Source: CAZGCA01 sp964524145 (GTDB lineage Bacteria > Hydrogenedentota > CAZGCA01). From it: 33,007 nt of DNA. Under the pieces are notes generated by a model. That model saw only the letters and a list, made by a program, of their open reading frames with translations. It had not been told where the DNA came from and did not search any database. The position numbers were made by a program, and so were the translations under genes. Positions 8,597 to 16,567 of the stretch are shown in pieces (position 1 is the first letter of the stretch; each line of letters begins with the position of its first letter). The stretch spans positions 1 through 33,007 of the forward strand of contig CAZGCA010000069.1 of assembly GCA_964524145.1 (NCBI GenBank). Direction: 5' to 3'.

Positions 8597-9838
8597 TTAT
8601 CGGACAGCAGCACCGGGAATGTGATAGATATGCACGCCAAATAGGCTGTATTGATCGGTAAACGAGCCTGCGCTCACGGCGATTTGCCTGTCCTCCGACA
8701 GAACATTCACCGCGGCGTCGTGTTGCCGCGGCAGGGTAAACGTTACCTTGACGGGGTTCTTGTCATCGTTCACCGTGAATAGGTAGAGGTCGCCCTCAAA
8801 CGCTTTTGCGAGAAGCGCCACGCCGGCGTCCACCGAGTGCCCGAGCTCGTGATAGCGTGTGCCGATCGCCAAATCAAGGGGCGGTGCCGCAAGCACGTCG
8901 TGCAGCCCGCTGAGCTCTGTAACCACCCGTTTCAGGTCCGACCAGAACGGGGACGGTTGCGGCGTGTACCCCATACCCCAGTACAGTATCCCCTTGGCAC
9001 CGTGGACGATCGCGTCGTACGCCATGAACCGTGTTTCGTCGTACGTCGGGAACCGTATCTTGTCGTTCTGTCGTTTCTCCTCCTTCTCCAACATCGCCCA
9101 TGCGAACCCCTGCAACACCATCCAGACAGGCTTCTCAAGTCCGGCAACCCGTTTCATCTTCTCGACGTACTCGCCGACCTGGCTGATATGGACGTTGAGC
9201 AAGTCGCCCTGGTAGCCGTCCTCCCACAGCGCGTACATCGGTTGCAGGCCCGGCACGATAACGGGATAGGTATCGCACGCGATGATGTCTGCCGCGGCGT
9301 TGTACTCGCGCATCGTCTCGACAAGGTTCGCCGGCGCATGGTTAAGCCAGACGGGATGGTTCGGGTCGAGCTCCCTCAACGCGCGATACCCGGCCGCGAG
9401 ATGCGCCGCCGACACACGTTGCTCAGCTTTCATGTGTGTCCACGCTGGCTCGTCAACGCTCTCCCACGCCAGAAGCGCCGGATGATCTTTCAATCCGTCA
9501 ACAACCTCGGCAAGCTTCGCCCGTTTGGCGTCCACTTCCTTGTCGAAGGTCAAATGCCCGCCGATAGGCACCCACGCTTTGAGGCCCACAGCGTGGGCTT
9601 TGTCGAGCTGGTCCCTCGACGCCCCGGCACGAACGAGATTGAATCCTGCTTCTGCCAATTCGCGGTACGGCTCGTCGCCGGTGGGCATATGGTATATGCC
9701 TACCGGGAAAAACGGTTCCCCGTCAAAACGGACAACGAGATCCTCGCCCACCGCAACATCCGAGGCGTGCGCGGCTCCCACGCGCATCTGGAACACGAGA
9801 AGAAGAGCCAATACACAAAGAACGTAAGCTCGCATCAT
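8597..9838 (-). CDS. Secreted glycoside-hydrolase-like TIM-barrel protein
   Basis: About 413 residues with a clear signal peptide (residues 1-25, cleavage after GAAHA). A barrel follows that begins FDGEPFFPVGIYHMP, typical of GH2/GH5/GH42-like clan A catalytic domains. LLAWESVDEPAW (E126, E130) sits where clan A enzymes carry the acid/base Glu, and GILYWGMGY (about 283-291) resembles the late-barrel strand. A small beta domain (about 330-413) closes the protein. It probably acts on an unknown glycan in the periplasm or outside the cell. The start is ATG 9838 (or ATG 9835) because AAGGAGGTGG lies immediately upstream; an in-frame TTG at 9913 overlaps the -35 box and is rejected. The specific GH family is not recognised. 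Confidence 0.78.
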   Translation of the reverse strand: MMRAYVLCVLALLLVFQMRVGAAHASDVAVGEDLVVRFDGEPFFPVGIYHMPTGDEPYRELAEAGFNLVRAGASRDQLDKAHAVGLKAWVPIGGHLTFDKEVDAKRAKLAEVVDGLKDHPALLAWESVDEPAWTHMKAEQRVSAAHLAAGYRALRELDPNHPVWLNHAPANLVETMREYNAAADIIACDTYPVIVPGLQPMYALWEDGYQGDLLNVHISQVGEYVEKMKRVAGLEKPVWMVLQGFAWAMLEKEEKRQNDKIRFPTYDETRFMAYDAIVHGAKGILYWGMGYTPQPSPFWSDLKRVVTELSGLHDVLAAPPLDLAIGTRYHELGHSVDAGVALLAKAFEGDLYLFTVNDDKNPVKVTFTLPRQHDAAVNVLSEDRQIAVSAGSFTDQYSLFGVHIYHIPGAAVR

Positions 9839-9884
9839 CTCCACCTCCTTCATATCAGACCACAACCCACAAAACCCAAGTCGG

Positions 9885-9913
9885 ATTCTATTCAATGCTC
9901 GCGCAATTGTCAA
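9885..9913 (-). promoter_or_regulatory. Near-consensus sigma70 promoter of the glycoside-hydrolase-like gene
   Basis: The minus strand reads TTGACA (9913-9908), exactly 17 nt, TAGAAT (9890-9885), with predicted initiation near 9878 and a perfect AAGGAGGT ribosome site at about 9850-9843. It is one of the best promoter matches in the window. The REP-like inverted repeat begins 14 bp upstream of the -35. Confidence 0.72.
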
Positions 9914-9926
9914 AGGCCGACGTTCA

Positions 9927-9994
9927 TAGTTCCGCCTTTAGGCGGCTTTGGTGGGCGGCATAAGTTAGCAAGAGACCGCCTAAAGACGGAACTA
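9927..9994. repeat. REP/MITE-like inverted repeat (19-bp arms)
   Basis: The arms at 9927-9945 (TAGTTCCGCCTTTAGGCGG) and 9976-9994 are reverse complements with one mismatch in 19, separated by 30 bp. Each arm also contains its own small hairpin (CCGCC-TTTA-GGCGG in the left arm). This nested geometry is that of REP doublets or a miniature inverted-repeat element. It lies in a non-coding divergent gap and is present once in this window. Confidence 0.75.
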
Positions 9995-10039
9995 CAAACA
10001 TGTGTGCCGACACATGCACATCTCAATCGCGACCATGTC

Positions 10040-10069
10040 TTGACTTTCTCCGACGACAACCACTAGTCT
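10040..10069 (+). promoter_or_regulatory. Possible promoter of the metallo-hydrolase/GHMP/isomerase/DUF6807 run
   Basis: TTGACT (10040-10045), an 18-nt spacer, TAGTCT (10064-10069), about 60 nt before the ATG at 10129. The -35 is good and the -10 is poor, so this is tentative. Confidence 0.35.
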
Positions 10070-10128
10070 ATTACAGGTAGCTGAGTTGACGAGAGGAAGC
10101 AATTGGGTTTAACTGGAAAGCAGCATTG

Positions 10129-10944
10129 ATGGACATAACGTTCCTCGGCACGGGCGCGTCCGAGGGCTGGCCGGCGTACTTCTGCGAATGCGACACGTGC
10201 AAACGGGCACGCGAAGCAGGTGGCAAGAACCGCAGAACGAGGCTGTCCGTGCTTATTGACGACGATATCAAGATTGACCTTCCGCCGGACACCTTTTGCC
10301 ATCACATGGCGGACGACGGCGCGTTGTGCAGAGTCAACCACATTCTCATCTCCCATTCGCACGGCGATCACTTTCACCCCCACACGCTCGAGATGCGCAA
10401 AGAGCCGTTCGCCTTCGTTCCGCCCGGGAAACAGCTCGCAGTATACGGAAACTCCAGGGTAATGGAACTGTGTGAGACCGCACTCGACGACCCGGAAAAC
10501 GCGGGAATCGACCTCGTCCGATTGAAACCGTTCCAGACCGTCCAGGCAGGCGACGCCACAGTGGCAACGCTGGAGGCGGATCACATGCAGGAGGAGGACG
10601 CTCTCAACTTTATTGTTTCGGTCGACGGAAAGACGTTCCTCTACGGTCACGATACGGGCTGGTACCCGGAACAGACGTGGGAGTTTCTCGCAGACTGGCA
10701 GCTCGACGTCGTGAGTCTCGACTGCACGAACGGCCCGTACGACGGGCGCCAGTACCATATGGGCATCCCTGCAAACCTTGACGTGAAAGAGCGGTTGACA
10801 GGTCAGGGAAGCGCCTCGGGGGATACCGTGTTCGTAGCGAACCATTTCTCGCATAACGGCGGGTTGCTGCATGAAGAGATCGAGACGCGTATGGAAGGCA
10901 CGGGGTTTGTGGTGGCATACGACGGGTTGCGTATATCCGTTTGA
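10129..10944 (+). CDS. PhnP-like metallo-beta-lactamase superfamily hydrolase
   Basis: This 271-residue protein opens with FLGTGASEGWPAYFCECDTC, the N-terminal strand and Cys cluster of the PhnP branch of the metallo-beta-lactamase fold. The metal site HSHGDH is at 76-81, and further candidate ligands are in YGHDTGWYPEQ and ANHFSHNGG. PhnP-type enzymes are cyclic phosphodiesterases, so a phosphodiester or other phosphate ester is a plausible but unproven substrate. ATG 10129 is preferred over the TTG one codon earlier, since only the former gives the expected MDITFLGTG start. It heads a plus-strand series with a GHMP kinase 24 nt downstream, which suggests work on a phosphorylated sugar intermediate. 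Confidence 0.85.
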   Translation: MDITFLGTGASEGWPAYFCECDTCKRAREAGGKNRRTRLSVLIDDDIKIDLPPDTFCHHMADDGALCRVNHILISHSHGDHFHPHTLEMRKEPFAFVPPGKQLAVYGNSRVMELCETALDDPENAGIDLVRLKPFQTVQAGDATVATLEADHMQEEDALNFIVSVDGKTFLYGHDTGWYPEQTWEFLADWQLDVVSLDCTNGPYDGRQYHMGIPANLDVKERLTGQGSASGDTVFVANHFSHNGGLLHEEIETRMEGTGFVVAYDGLRISV

Positions 10945-10968
10945 GCGCGATGGCAAGGAGACCTAGAT

Positions 10969-11979
10969 ATGATAGTTGAAGCAACGACTCCGTCGCGGGT
11001 GGACCTCGCCGGCGGCACTCTTGACATATGGCCTCTGTACCTGCTGCTTGGCGGCGGCATCACGGTCAACTGTGCTTTGAGCATGGGCAGTTACGTCCGG
11101 CTGAGCACGAGACGCGACCGCAAGATACGCATCCATTCCGAAGACACCGGTGAGCGGCTAAGCGCTCCGGACGTGGATTCCCTGGCGCTTGGCGGACGGC
11201 TTGACCTTCCCGCGAGACTGGTCAAGTTCTACCGGCCGCCCCGAGGACTCGACGTGGTCACGCGCAACGACGCACCGCACGGTTCGGGCCTGGGCGCATC
11301 GTCCTCGTTGATCATAGCTTTGAGCGGGGCGTTGTGCAGACTGTCAGGGAAGAGGCTGGCCAAGCAGAAGACCGTGGACAATGCGGCCAACCTTGAAGCT
11401 CAACTGATCAACATTCCTACCGGTAAACAGGACTATTACCCAGCCATGTACGGTGGGATAAACGCGATATGGTTTGAGGTCGACGGCGACCGTGTGGAAC
11501 ATCTGAAGTTCACTGCAGCGGACTGCTCGGCGCTCGAAGATCGGATCACGCTCTCGTTCACGGGCGTTTCCCATTTCTCCGGCGCCAGCAACTGGGCGAT
11601 GCTTAAGAACTACATCGACGGCCGCGGCCGGACACGAGCCAATTTGCACCATATCAAGGAGACGTCGCTCAAGATGCGGACGGCGCTGGTGGACAAGAAT
11701 TGGGATGCGCTGGGCAAACTGCTCGGCCAGGAATGGCGTAACCGTGCCCGGCTGGCAAAGGGTGTCAGCACGGCACGGATCGAGCGGTTGATGGCTGCGG
11801 CACGTTCGGCAGGCGCCGAGGCGAGCAAGCTGTGCGGCGCGGGCGGCGGCGGGTGCATGGTAACCTATTCGGCGCCGGAAGACCGAAAGGCCGTCCAATG
11901 CGCTCTTGCAGGAGCAGGGGCAAGAATACTGCCGTTCAAAGTCGCCAGGAAAGGTCTCACGGTCAAAGTCGTTCGATGA
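10969..11979 (+). CDS. GHMP-family sugar kinase (HddA-like)
   Basis: A 336-residue GHMP kinase that should phosphorylate a sugar or sugar phosphate with ATP in the cytoplasm. Motif 1 is TPSRVDLAGGTLDIWP (8-22). The ATP-binding motif 2 is PHGSGLGASSS (103-113). TGKQDYYPAMYGG (151-163) matches the catalytic-Asp region of D-glycero-D-manno-heptose-7-phosphate kinase-like enzymes. Motif 3 is CGAGGGGCMVTY near residue 290. The start is ATG with AAGGAGA about 8 nt upstream. HddA-like is a subfamily resemblance only. If it does phosphorylate heptose it could link to the GT9 gene at the left end, but its neighbours (isomerase, GH-like) equally suggest a catabolic or salvage role. Confidence 0.85.
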   Translation: MIVEATTPSRVDLAGGTLDIWPLYLLLGGGITVNCALSMGSYVRLSTRRDRKIRIHSEDTGERLSAPDVDSLALGGRLDLPARLVKFYRPPRGLDVVTRNDAPHGSGLGASSSLIIALSGALCRLSGKRLAKQKTVDNAANLEAQLINIPTGKQDYYPAMYGGINAIWFEVDGDRVEHLKFTAADCSALEDRITLSFTGVSHFSGASNWAMLKNYIDGRGRTRANLHHIKETSLKMRTALVDKNWDALGKLLGQEWRNRARLAKGVSTARIERLMAAARSAGAEASKLCGAGGGGCMVTYSAPEDRKAVQCALAGAGARILPFKVARKGLTVKVVR

Positions 11980-12025
11980 CGCTCATGTCGCAAGTGGCTT
12001 GGGCATCCTGCTCAATGTTTTGACA

Positions 12026-12044
12026 CTTGGCCGAGACGGCCAAG
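12026..12044 (+). repeat. Perfect hairpin upstream of the isomerase-like gene
   Basis: CTTGGCCG (12026-12033) and CGGCCAAG (12037-12044) form an 8-bp perfect stem with an AGA loop, 27 nt before the ATG and with no T-tract. It could be a REP-type dispersed hairpin, an intra-operon RNA-stability element or an operator. TTGACA at 12020-12025 abuts it but has no convincing -10. Confidence 0.6.
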
Positions 12045-12071
12045 CTACGAACGAGGAAGGAAAGACGGTTG

Positions 12072-12911
12072 ATGAAGATATTCATGCACGGCTACACGTT
12101 TCGGGCATATCCCTTCGAGAAGGCGCTCCGCAAAGCCGCCGAATACGGATACGACGGTATCGAACTGACAGGGCCTCACATGAACCCTGACGACCTCTCC
12201 GGGAGTATCGAGCGCGCCTGCGAGCTTGCCGGTAAGATTGGCATGGCCGTCGGCGCTGTCCCACTCCCCGGCAACTTCATATCGGACGATCCGGAACAAA
12301 CGAACCGGGCAATCGAGACATGCGCCGCAGTGATCAGGGCCGCCGGCAAACACGGCATACGCATCGCAAACGGCAGCGTCGGATCGCTTGTCGGACCGAA
12401 CCCGCAAGACTTCGGTGCGAATGGTTCCGCTCTCGCCAGTGAGAACCACTACAAGCAGGCTGCCGAGGCGTTGCGCGAGCTGGTACCGGTTTGTGACGAG
12501 CATGATGTCACTATTACCTTCGAGATACATATGAACACCATACACGATACGGCGGCGACGACCAAGAAGCTCATCGAGATGGTCGGTTCCCCGCGCCTCG
12601 AAGCGAATCCCGACCCGGGCAACATGCACGCCACACCGCAAGCCGAACCCCCCGCAAACGCAATCGAGATACTCGATGGCATGATCGGATACTTCCATTT
12701 CAAGAACTGCCGGTTGCCCTTGGCGGAAAACTCGTACAGTTGCCTTCTCTCAGGAGGCGATATCGACATCTTCAAGGTGGTGGAGAAACTTGTCGGCTCA
12801 GGCTACGAAGGACCCGTTTGCATCGAGTATTGCGGACAGGGCGACCCGCGCCCGGCCGCGCAACAGGACATCATCTACCTGCGCGATTGCCTGCGCGAGA
12901 TTCTCGGATGA
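12072..12911 (+). CDS. Sugar phosphate isomerase/epimerase-like TIM barrel (xylose isomerase/AP endonuclease 2 superfamily)
   Basis: A 279-residue TIM barrel beginning MKIFMHGYTFRAYPFEKALR and AAEYGYDGIELTGPHM, as in IolE/IolI, hydroxypyruvate isomerase and ketose-3-epimerase relatives. Likely metal ligands are in TITFEIH, EANPDPGNMH, GYFHFKNCR and VCIEYCG, in the order expected for the family. It probably isomerises or epimerises a small sugar, polyol or keto acid in the cytosol. ATG 12072 is chosen because GAGGAAGGAAAG precedes it; an upstream in-frame start would add an unrelated 15-residue leader through the hairpin. It lies between the GHMP kinase and DUF6807 genes. The substrate is not deducible. 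Confidence 0.87.
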   Translation: MKIFMHGYTFRAYPFEKALRKAAEYGYDGIELTGPHMNPDDLSGSIERACELAGKIGMAVGAVPLPGNFISDDPEQTNRAIETCAAVIRAAGKHGIRIANGSVGSLVGPNPQDFGANGSALASENHYKQAAEALRELVPVCDEHDVTITFEIHMNTIHDTAATTKKLIEMVGSPRLEANPDPGNMHATPQAEPPANAIEILDGMIGYFHFKNCRLPLAENSYSCLLSGGDIDIFKVVEKLVGSGYEGPVCIEYCGQGDPRPAAQQDIIYLRDCLREILG

Positions 12912-12931
12912 CACCGTCCGAATAGCGGGAA

Positions 12932-13894
12932 ATGGCAGAGAATGCCTTGACCTTTCGACACAAGACTCTTGTCGCGTTGCCCAAACGGCGTGCATGTCTG
13001 GCGCTGCTGTTGCTGGTGGCGTTCCCTGCTGGGCAGGCCGCATCGGAAACGGTCCTGCCGCGTGTGCAGGCGGTGCCGCTGCCGGACAAGCAAGTCAGCT
13101 TCGAGATCGACGGGCTTGAGGTGGCACGTTGTCATTACGGTCCGTCGGCTCCCAAACCGTATGTGTTTCCGCTCATAGGCCCTGCGGGACGCCGGCTCAC
13201 TCGACTGACGCACCCGCACGATCCCGAAGGCCACGGCCATCATCGCTCGATATGGATCGCCCACCAGGACGTAAACGGTGTCAACTTCTGGGAAGAGAGC
13301 AGCGCGCGGATTGTCCACCAACGAATCGAAAGATACGCAGATGGCAGGGAGGCCGCGTCCATAACGATCCGAAACCTGTGGCAGAACCAGGAAGGGAAGG
13401 CGCTCCTGGAAGAGCGACGAACGGTGACCCTGCGGGCTCTCCCACGCAACGAACGTTATCTCGATATTAAGCTCGAGTTTACCCCCGCCGCAGATCCCGT
13501 TACCCTCGGCAAAACACCGTTCGGTTTTCTTGGCGTGCGCGTCGCTAAAACCATGGGCGTGAAGGATGGCGGCGGCACCATTCGCAACTCGGAAGGTGGT
13601 GTCAACGAAGCCGGTGTGTTCCGTAAACGCGCCCGATGGGTTGACTACTCCGGTCCCGTAAGCACCACCGCGCGCAACGGCATCACGATATTCGACCATC
13701 CAGACAATCCTCGTTTCCCGTCCTACTTCCGCGTGCGGGACGACGGCTGGATGGGCACGTCGTTCTGTCTTGAGGCCCCTTACGAGATCGTGAAGGGCAA
13801 GACGCTCGCACTGCACTACCGCCTCTACGCCCACACGGACGAGGCTGCACCAAAGCTTATCGAAGAGCATTGGAGACGATTCGCCGACGAGTGA
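12932..13894 (+). CDS. Secreted DUF6807 family protein (often mislabelled methane oxygenase PmoA)
   Basis: A 320-residue exported protein. Basic residues then a hydrophobic run at about 21-31 and AGQA form a signal peptide, with cleavage near residue 36. The mature part matches the DUF6807 fold by its signature RLTHPHDPEGHGHHRSIWIA (91-110; H101, H103, H104), then HQDVNGVNFWEE, and TPFGFLGVRVA. Proteins of this family are frequent in planctomycete-type genomes next to sugar isomerases and GH genes. The PmoA label in databases is historical, and the protein is not a methane mono-oxygenase subunit. A role in carbohydrate handling is inferred from context. The ATG lies 20 nt after the isomerase stop with only a weak ribosome site. 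Confidence 0.82.
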   Translation: MAENALTFRHKTLVALPKRRACLALLLLVAFPAGQAASETVLPRVQAVPLPDKQVSFEIDGLEVARCHYGPSAPKPYVFPLIGPAGRRLTRLTHPHDPEGHGHHRSIWIAHQDVNGVNFWEESSARIVHQRIERYADGREAASITIRNLWQNQEGKALLEERRTVTLRALPRNERYLDIKLEFTPAADPVTLGKTPFGFLGVRVAKTMGVKDGGGTIRNSEGGVNEAGVFRKRARWVDYSGPVSTTARNGITIFDHPDNPRFPSYFRVRDDGWMGTSFCLEAPYEIVKGKTLALHYRLYAHTDEAAPKLIEEHWRRFADE

Positions 13895-13945
13895 TCGCGG
13901 CGTTCGGCCCCTGGTAGTGGCAGCAAAGAACCTTCATGGAAAGAC

Positions 13946-13974
13946 TAGACAATGGCGGCTGTTTCTGGTATGAT
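13946..13974 (+). promoter_or_regulatory. Extended -10 promoter for the kinase/CsgG-like/OMP unit
   Basis: TAGACA (13946-13951), exactly 17 nt, TATGAT (13969-13974) preceded by TGG (extended -10). Initiation near 13981 gives a leader of about 90 nt to the ATG at 14072, which carries GGGAGGAG 9 nt upstream. Confidence 0.6.
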
Positions 13975-14071
13975 TTTCGGTAAATTTCCATAGAGGCTTC
14001 ATCCGGCAGTATAGAACAAAGTCCAGACGTTGGCGGGGAAAACGGCTGGGCAATGGGAGGAGTTTCCTGCA

Positions 14072-16531
14072 ATGGAAAGAGATGACGTTGCTACGCCGCC
14101 GGGATCACCCTCCGACCCTAATCGCGAGCAAGAAGGGTTATCAGACGATACCGCAAAGACTCCTGGTGCGGGTCGCCCAAGCATAGATGAACAAGAAACG
14201 ATACGCGCACCTGCCCGTCCGCGAGACCCTCTGTTGGGCGCGCAGATTGGAAACTACAAGATTGTCTCTGTGCTCGGCAAAGGCGGCTTTGCAACGGTAT
14301 ACAAGGCTCGCGACGTTAAGCTCGGGTGCGATATCGCGTTGAAATTCCTTCGCGACCCGTTTGACCAGAAGCATCGGGAGTTGTTCGAGCGCGAAGCGAA
14401 GGCTCTCGGGACCCTTGTCAAGAATGACTTCATCGTCCGAATTCACGCATGGGGAGAACATCAGGACCGCGCCTACTTTGCTTTGGAATTGGTCGACTCG
14501 AGTGCCCAGAAGCTCCTGGCGAAAAAAGACGGGGTGGATGTAACGACCGCCTTGCGGGTCATGGCGCAGAGTGCCGAAGCCGTGGCGTACGCGCACAAAC
14601 AGGGCATTCTCCACCGGGACATCAAGCCTGGGAACATTCTCATTGATGACGACGGCCGTGGCCGTGCGAAGATAGCGGACTTCGGGCTGGCCCGCTTCTA
14701 CGGGTCGGGCCAGGTGAGCAGGGAGGGTGCGATTAGCGGGTCGCTTCACTACATGTCTCCCGAACAGGCAAGCGGCGACGAACATCTCGACGAGAAAACC
14801 GACATATACTCCTTGGGTGTGACGCTCTACGAGTTGCTGTCGGGCAAGAGGTTTATCGAAGGGGAGGGGCAGAACCAGATTCTGGGCCGTGTTCGCGAGG
14901 GTAAGGGCATCCCGTTGCGGACGCGCAAGCCGGACCTTCCTCAGCCAATCCTGGATGTAGTGGACAAAGCTACCGCGTTTGACCCTGCTGACAGGTACGA
15001 CTCGGCCGAGGACCTCGCGAACGAACTTTGGAAGCATTGGAACAAGATACGGGCAGGCGAACCTCTAACGTCGGGTTCCGAGGAGAAGGTCTCGGGCCTG
15101 CTTGCAAAAGTAAGTCGCGTGGTTGTAGCGGTGGCAATTGTGGTCGTACTGGGCTGGGTTTGGATGAGTGTGGTTAACGACGGTAAGGATAGTCCGCTAC
15201 TGCCAGCTCCTCCCGCTCTGGCAGAGGCAAATAAGAAGCTGGATATGGGAGAGTTCAACGAAGCTGAGAAACGCTACCGGCAGATACTTTCGGAAGACCC
15301 TGCGGAGGACGACGCCATCTATGGGCTCGCATACTCGCTGCTCCATCAGGCCAAAACCGACGAGGCAGAGGCGGAATTTGGCAAGGTGAGTGCCGAAGCG
15401 CTGCGGGCGGAAGGACAAGCTGCGGTAGCGTACGAGAGAGACCCTGAAAGTGCGCGGCAAGTGCTCGAATCCTTCCAGGAAACTGTCCCCACAGGATATC
15501 CCCAGACGTTGCTGGCGGCGATGGATGTCTTCGATGGACAATGTGGATCGGCCGTTCAGAGGCTGAAAGGTGTGGACAGCAGCAAGCTCAAATTCAACTG
15601 GCAACGTGACAAGTACCGGCAGACGCTCGGCCAGGCGTATTATCACCTGGGCGACTATGAAGCCGCGAGAGGGATATTCGAGGATATTGACAAGTCGGCG
15701 TCTCCGGCGGCACTTGCGGTGGCAGGAGCGTACATTGAGTTGGCGAAGAGCCGGGCTGATGAGGACCGTAGGGAGGGTATTCGGAATCAGGTAGCGAGAA
15801 TCAAGGAGCTTATGGACAAAGAAGACTACCAGCCGGCGGACGAAGATGTTCTGTGGACGAGCAGGCCGCTACGCTTCTTCCTCTTACCGGCCAATCCTGG
15901 CAGAAGCCGAATGGCCGTGGAATCCGGCTTCGCGGATTACCTTCCTTCGATGCTTGGAGAAACCTTGGTCAACACAACACCAATGACGAAATTCGACCGC
16001 GCGCTCATCGACGAGATCCTTGCCGAACAGGAACTATCGGAACAGTTGGGATCTGGTTCGGGGAAACTGCTGTTGGGACGCGTGTTGGGGGCTCGGTTTA
16101 TAATCGAGTGTAGCTTTCGCTCGCTGTTTCGAGACGATTTCTTGAGTGCGAAGATCGTCGACGTTGAGACTACCGCGGAGATCACGCCGGAAGAAGTCGG
16201 ACTACCCCGAGGGTTCGACCCGAAGAAGGTCGTTTCCGATCTGTCCAGCCTTGTCTGGGAATCTGTTTCAAGAAAGTACCCACTTCGCGGCCGTCTCTAC
16301 ACGGGAGAAAAGGGCCCGGAAATAAGTATTGGCAGCTCAGTTGGCGTGCAAGAAGGCATGCGCTTCAAGGTTTTAACCGAGCCGAAAAGCAGGTATCGTT
16401 TACCCAACAAGTCGGTCATCGCGCAAGGGCCAATTTGGGATGAGACGTCAGTGGTAAGGCTCGACGGCTTCAGTGTAGAACACATCCCCGCCGAGGGGTG
16501 GTACGTCGAGGAGGAGAAAACCGAATCATAG
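14072..16531 (+). CDS. Transmembrane Ser/Thr protein kinase with extracytoplasmic TPRs and CsgG/FlgT-like C-terminal domain
   Basis: About 819 residues. After a disordered N-terminus, a complete Hanks-type kinase domain spans about 58-325: glycine loop LGKGGFATV (68-76), K91, E108, HRDIKPGN (181-188), DFG (203-205), then GSLHYMSPEQA and KTDIYSLGVTLYELLSGK. One membrane span lies at about 349-368. Outside, TPR-like helices (LDMGEFNEAEKRYRQIL) precede a domain from about residue 605 that resembles CsgG/LpoB/FlgO proteins (FDRALIDEILAEQELSEQ, LLGRVLGARFIIECSF, AKIVDVET), ending in an OB-like tail (ISIGSSVGVQEGMRFKVL) as in FlgT. The kinase should phosphorylate cytosolic targets in response to envelope state. 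The ATG is preceded by GGGAGGAG; an upstream TTG is rejected. It leads a three-gene unit. Confidence 0.86.
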   Translation: MERDDVATPPGSPSDPNREQEGLSDDTAKTPGAGRPSIDEQETIRAPARPRDPLLGAQIGNYKIVSVLGKGGFATVYKARDVKLGCDIALKFLRDPFDQKHRELFEREAKALGTLVKNDFIVRIHAWGEHQDRAYFALELVDSSAQKLLAKKDGVDVTTALRVMAQSAEAVAYAHKQGILHRDIKPGNILIDDDGRGRAKIADFGLARFYGSGQVSREGAISGSLHYMSPEQASGDEHLDEKTDIYSLGVTLYELLSGKRFIEGEGQNQILGRVREGKGIPLRTRKPDLPQPILDVVDKATAFDPADRYDSAEDLANELWKHWNKIRAGEPLTSGSEEKVSGLLAKVSRVVVAVAIVVVLGWVWMSVVNDGKDSPLLPAPPALAEANKKLDMGEFNEAEKRYRQILSEDPAEDDAIYGLAYSLLHQAKTDEAEAEFGKVSAEALRAEGQAAVAYERDPESARQVLESFQETVPTGYPQTLLAAMDVFDGQCGSAVQRLKGVDSSKLKFNWQRDKYRQTLGQAYYHLGDYEAARGIFEDIDKSASPAALAVAGAYIELAKSRADEDRREGIRNQVARIKELMDKEDYQPADEDVLWTSRPLRFFLLPANPGRSRMAVESGFADYLPSMLGETLVNTTPMTKFDRALIDEILAEQELSEQLGSGSGKLLLGRVLGARFIIECSFRSLFRDDFLSAKIVDVETTAEITPEEVGLPRGFDPKKVVSDLSSLVWESVSRKYPLRGRLYTGEKGPEISIGSSVGVQEGMRFKVLTEPKSRYRLPNKSVIAQGPIWDETSVVRLDGFSVEHIPAEGWYVEEEKTES

Positions 16532-16567
16532 GAGCTATGGCAGGAGGGTTCAAGGAGGGATAGGCTG

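Noticed and set aside
8837..10066. 409-codon plus-strand open frame opposite the glycoside-hydrolase-like gene
   Set aside because: The minus-strand gene has a consensus promoter, ribosome site, signal peptide and barrel motifs. The plus frame has none and runs through the REP-like repeat.
10063..10956. 297-codon minus-strand open frame opposite the PhnP-like hydrolase
   Set aside because: The opposite strand has the HxHxDH metal site and Cys cluster. The minus frame is a compositional shadow.
12875..13870. 331-codon minus-strand open frame opposite the DUF6807 gene
   Set aside because: It is antisense to a gene with a clear family signature and signal peptide, and shows no domain.
12932..13894. 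Methane mono-oxygenase subunit (PmoA) label for the DUF6807 protein
   Set aside because: The match is to the DUF6807 family, historically misnamed. The protein is a soluble secreted protein without the membrane helices of PmoA, and no pmoB/pmoC is nearby.
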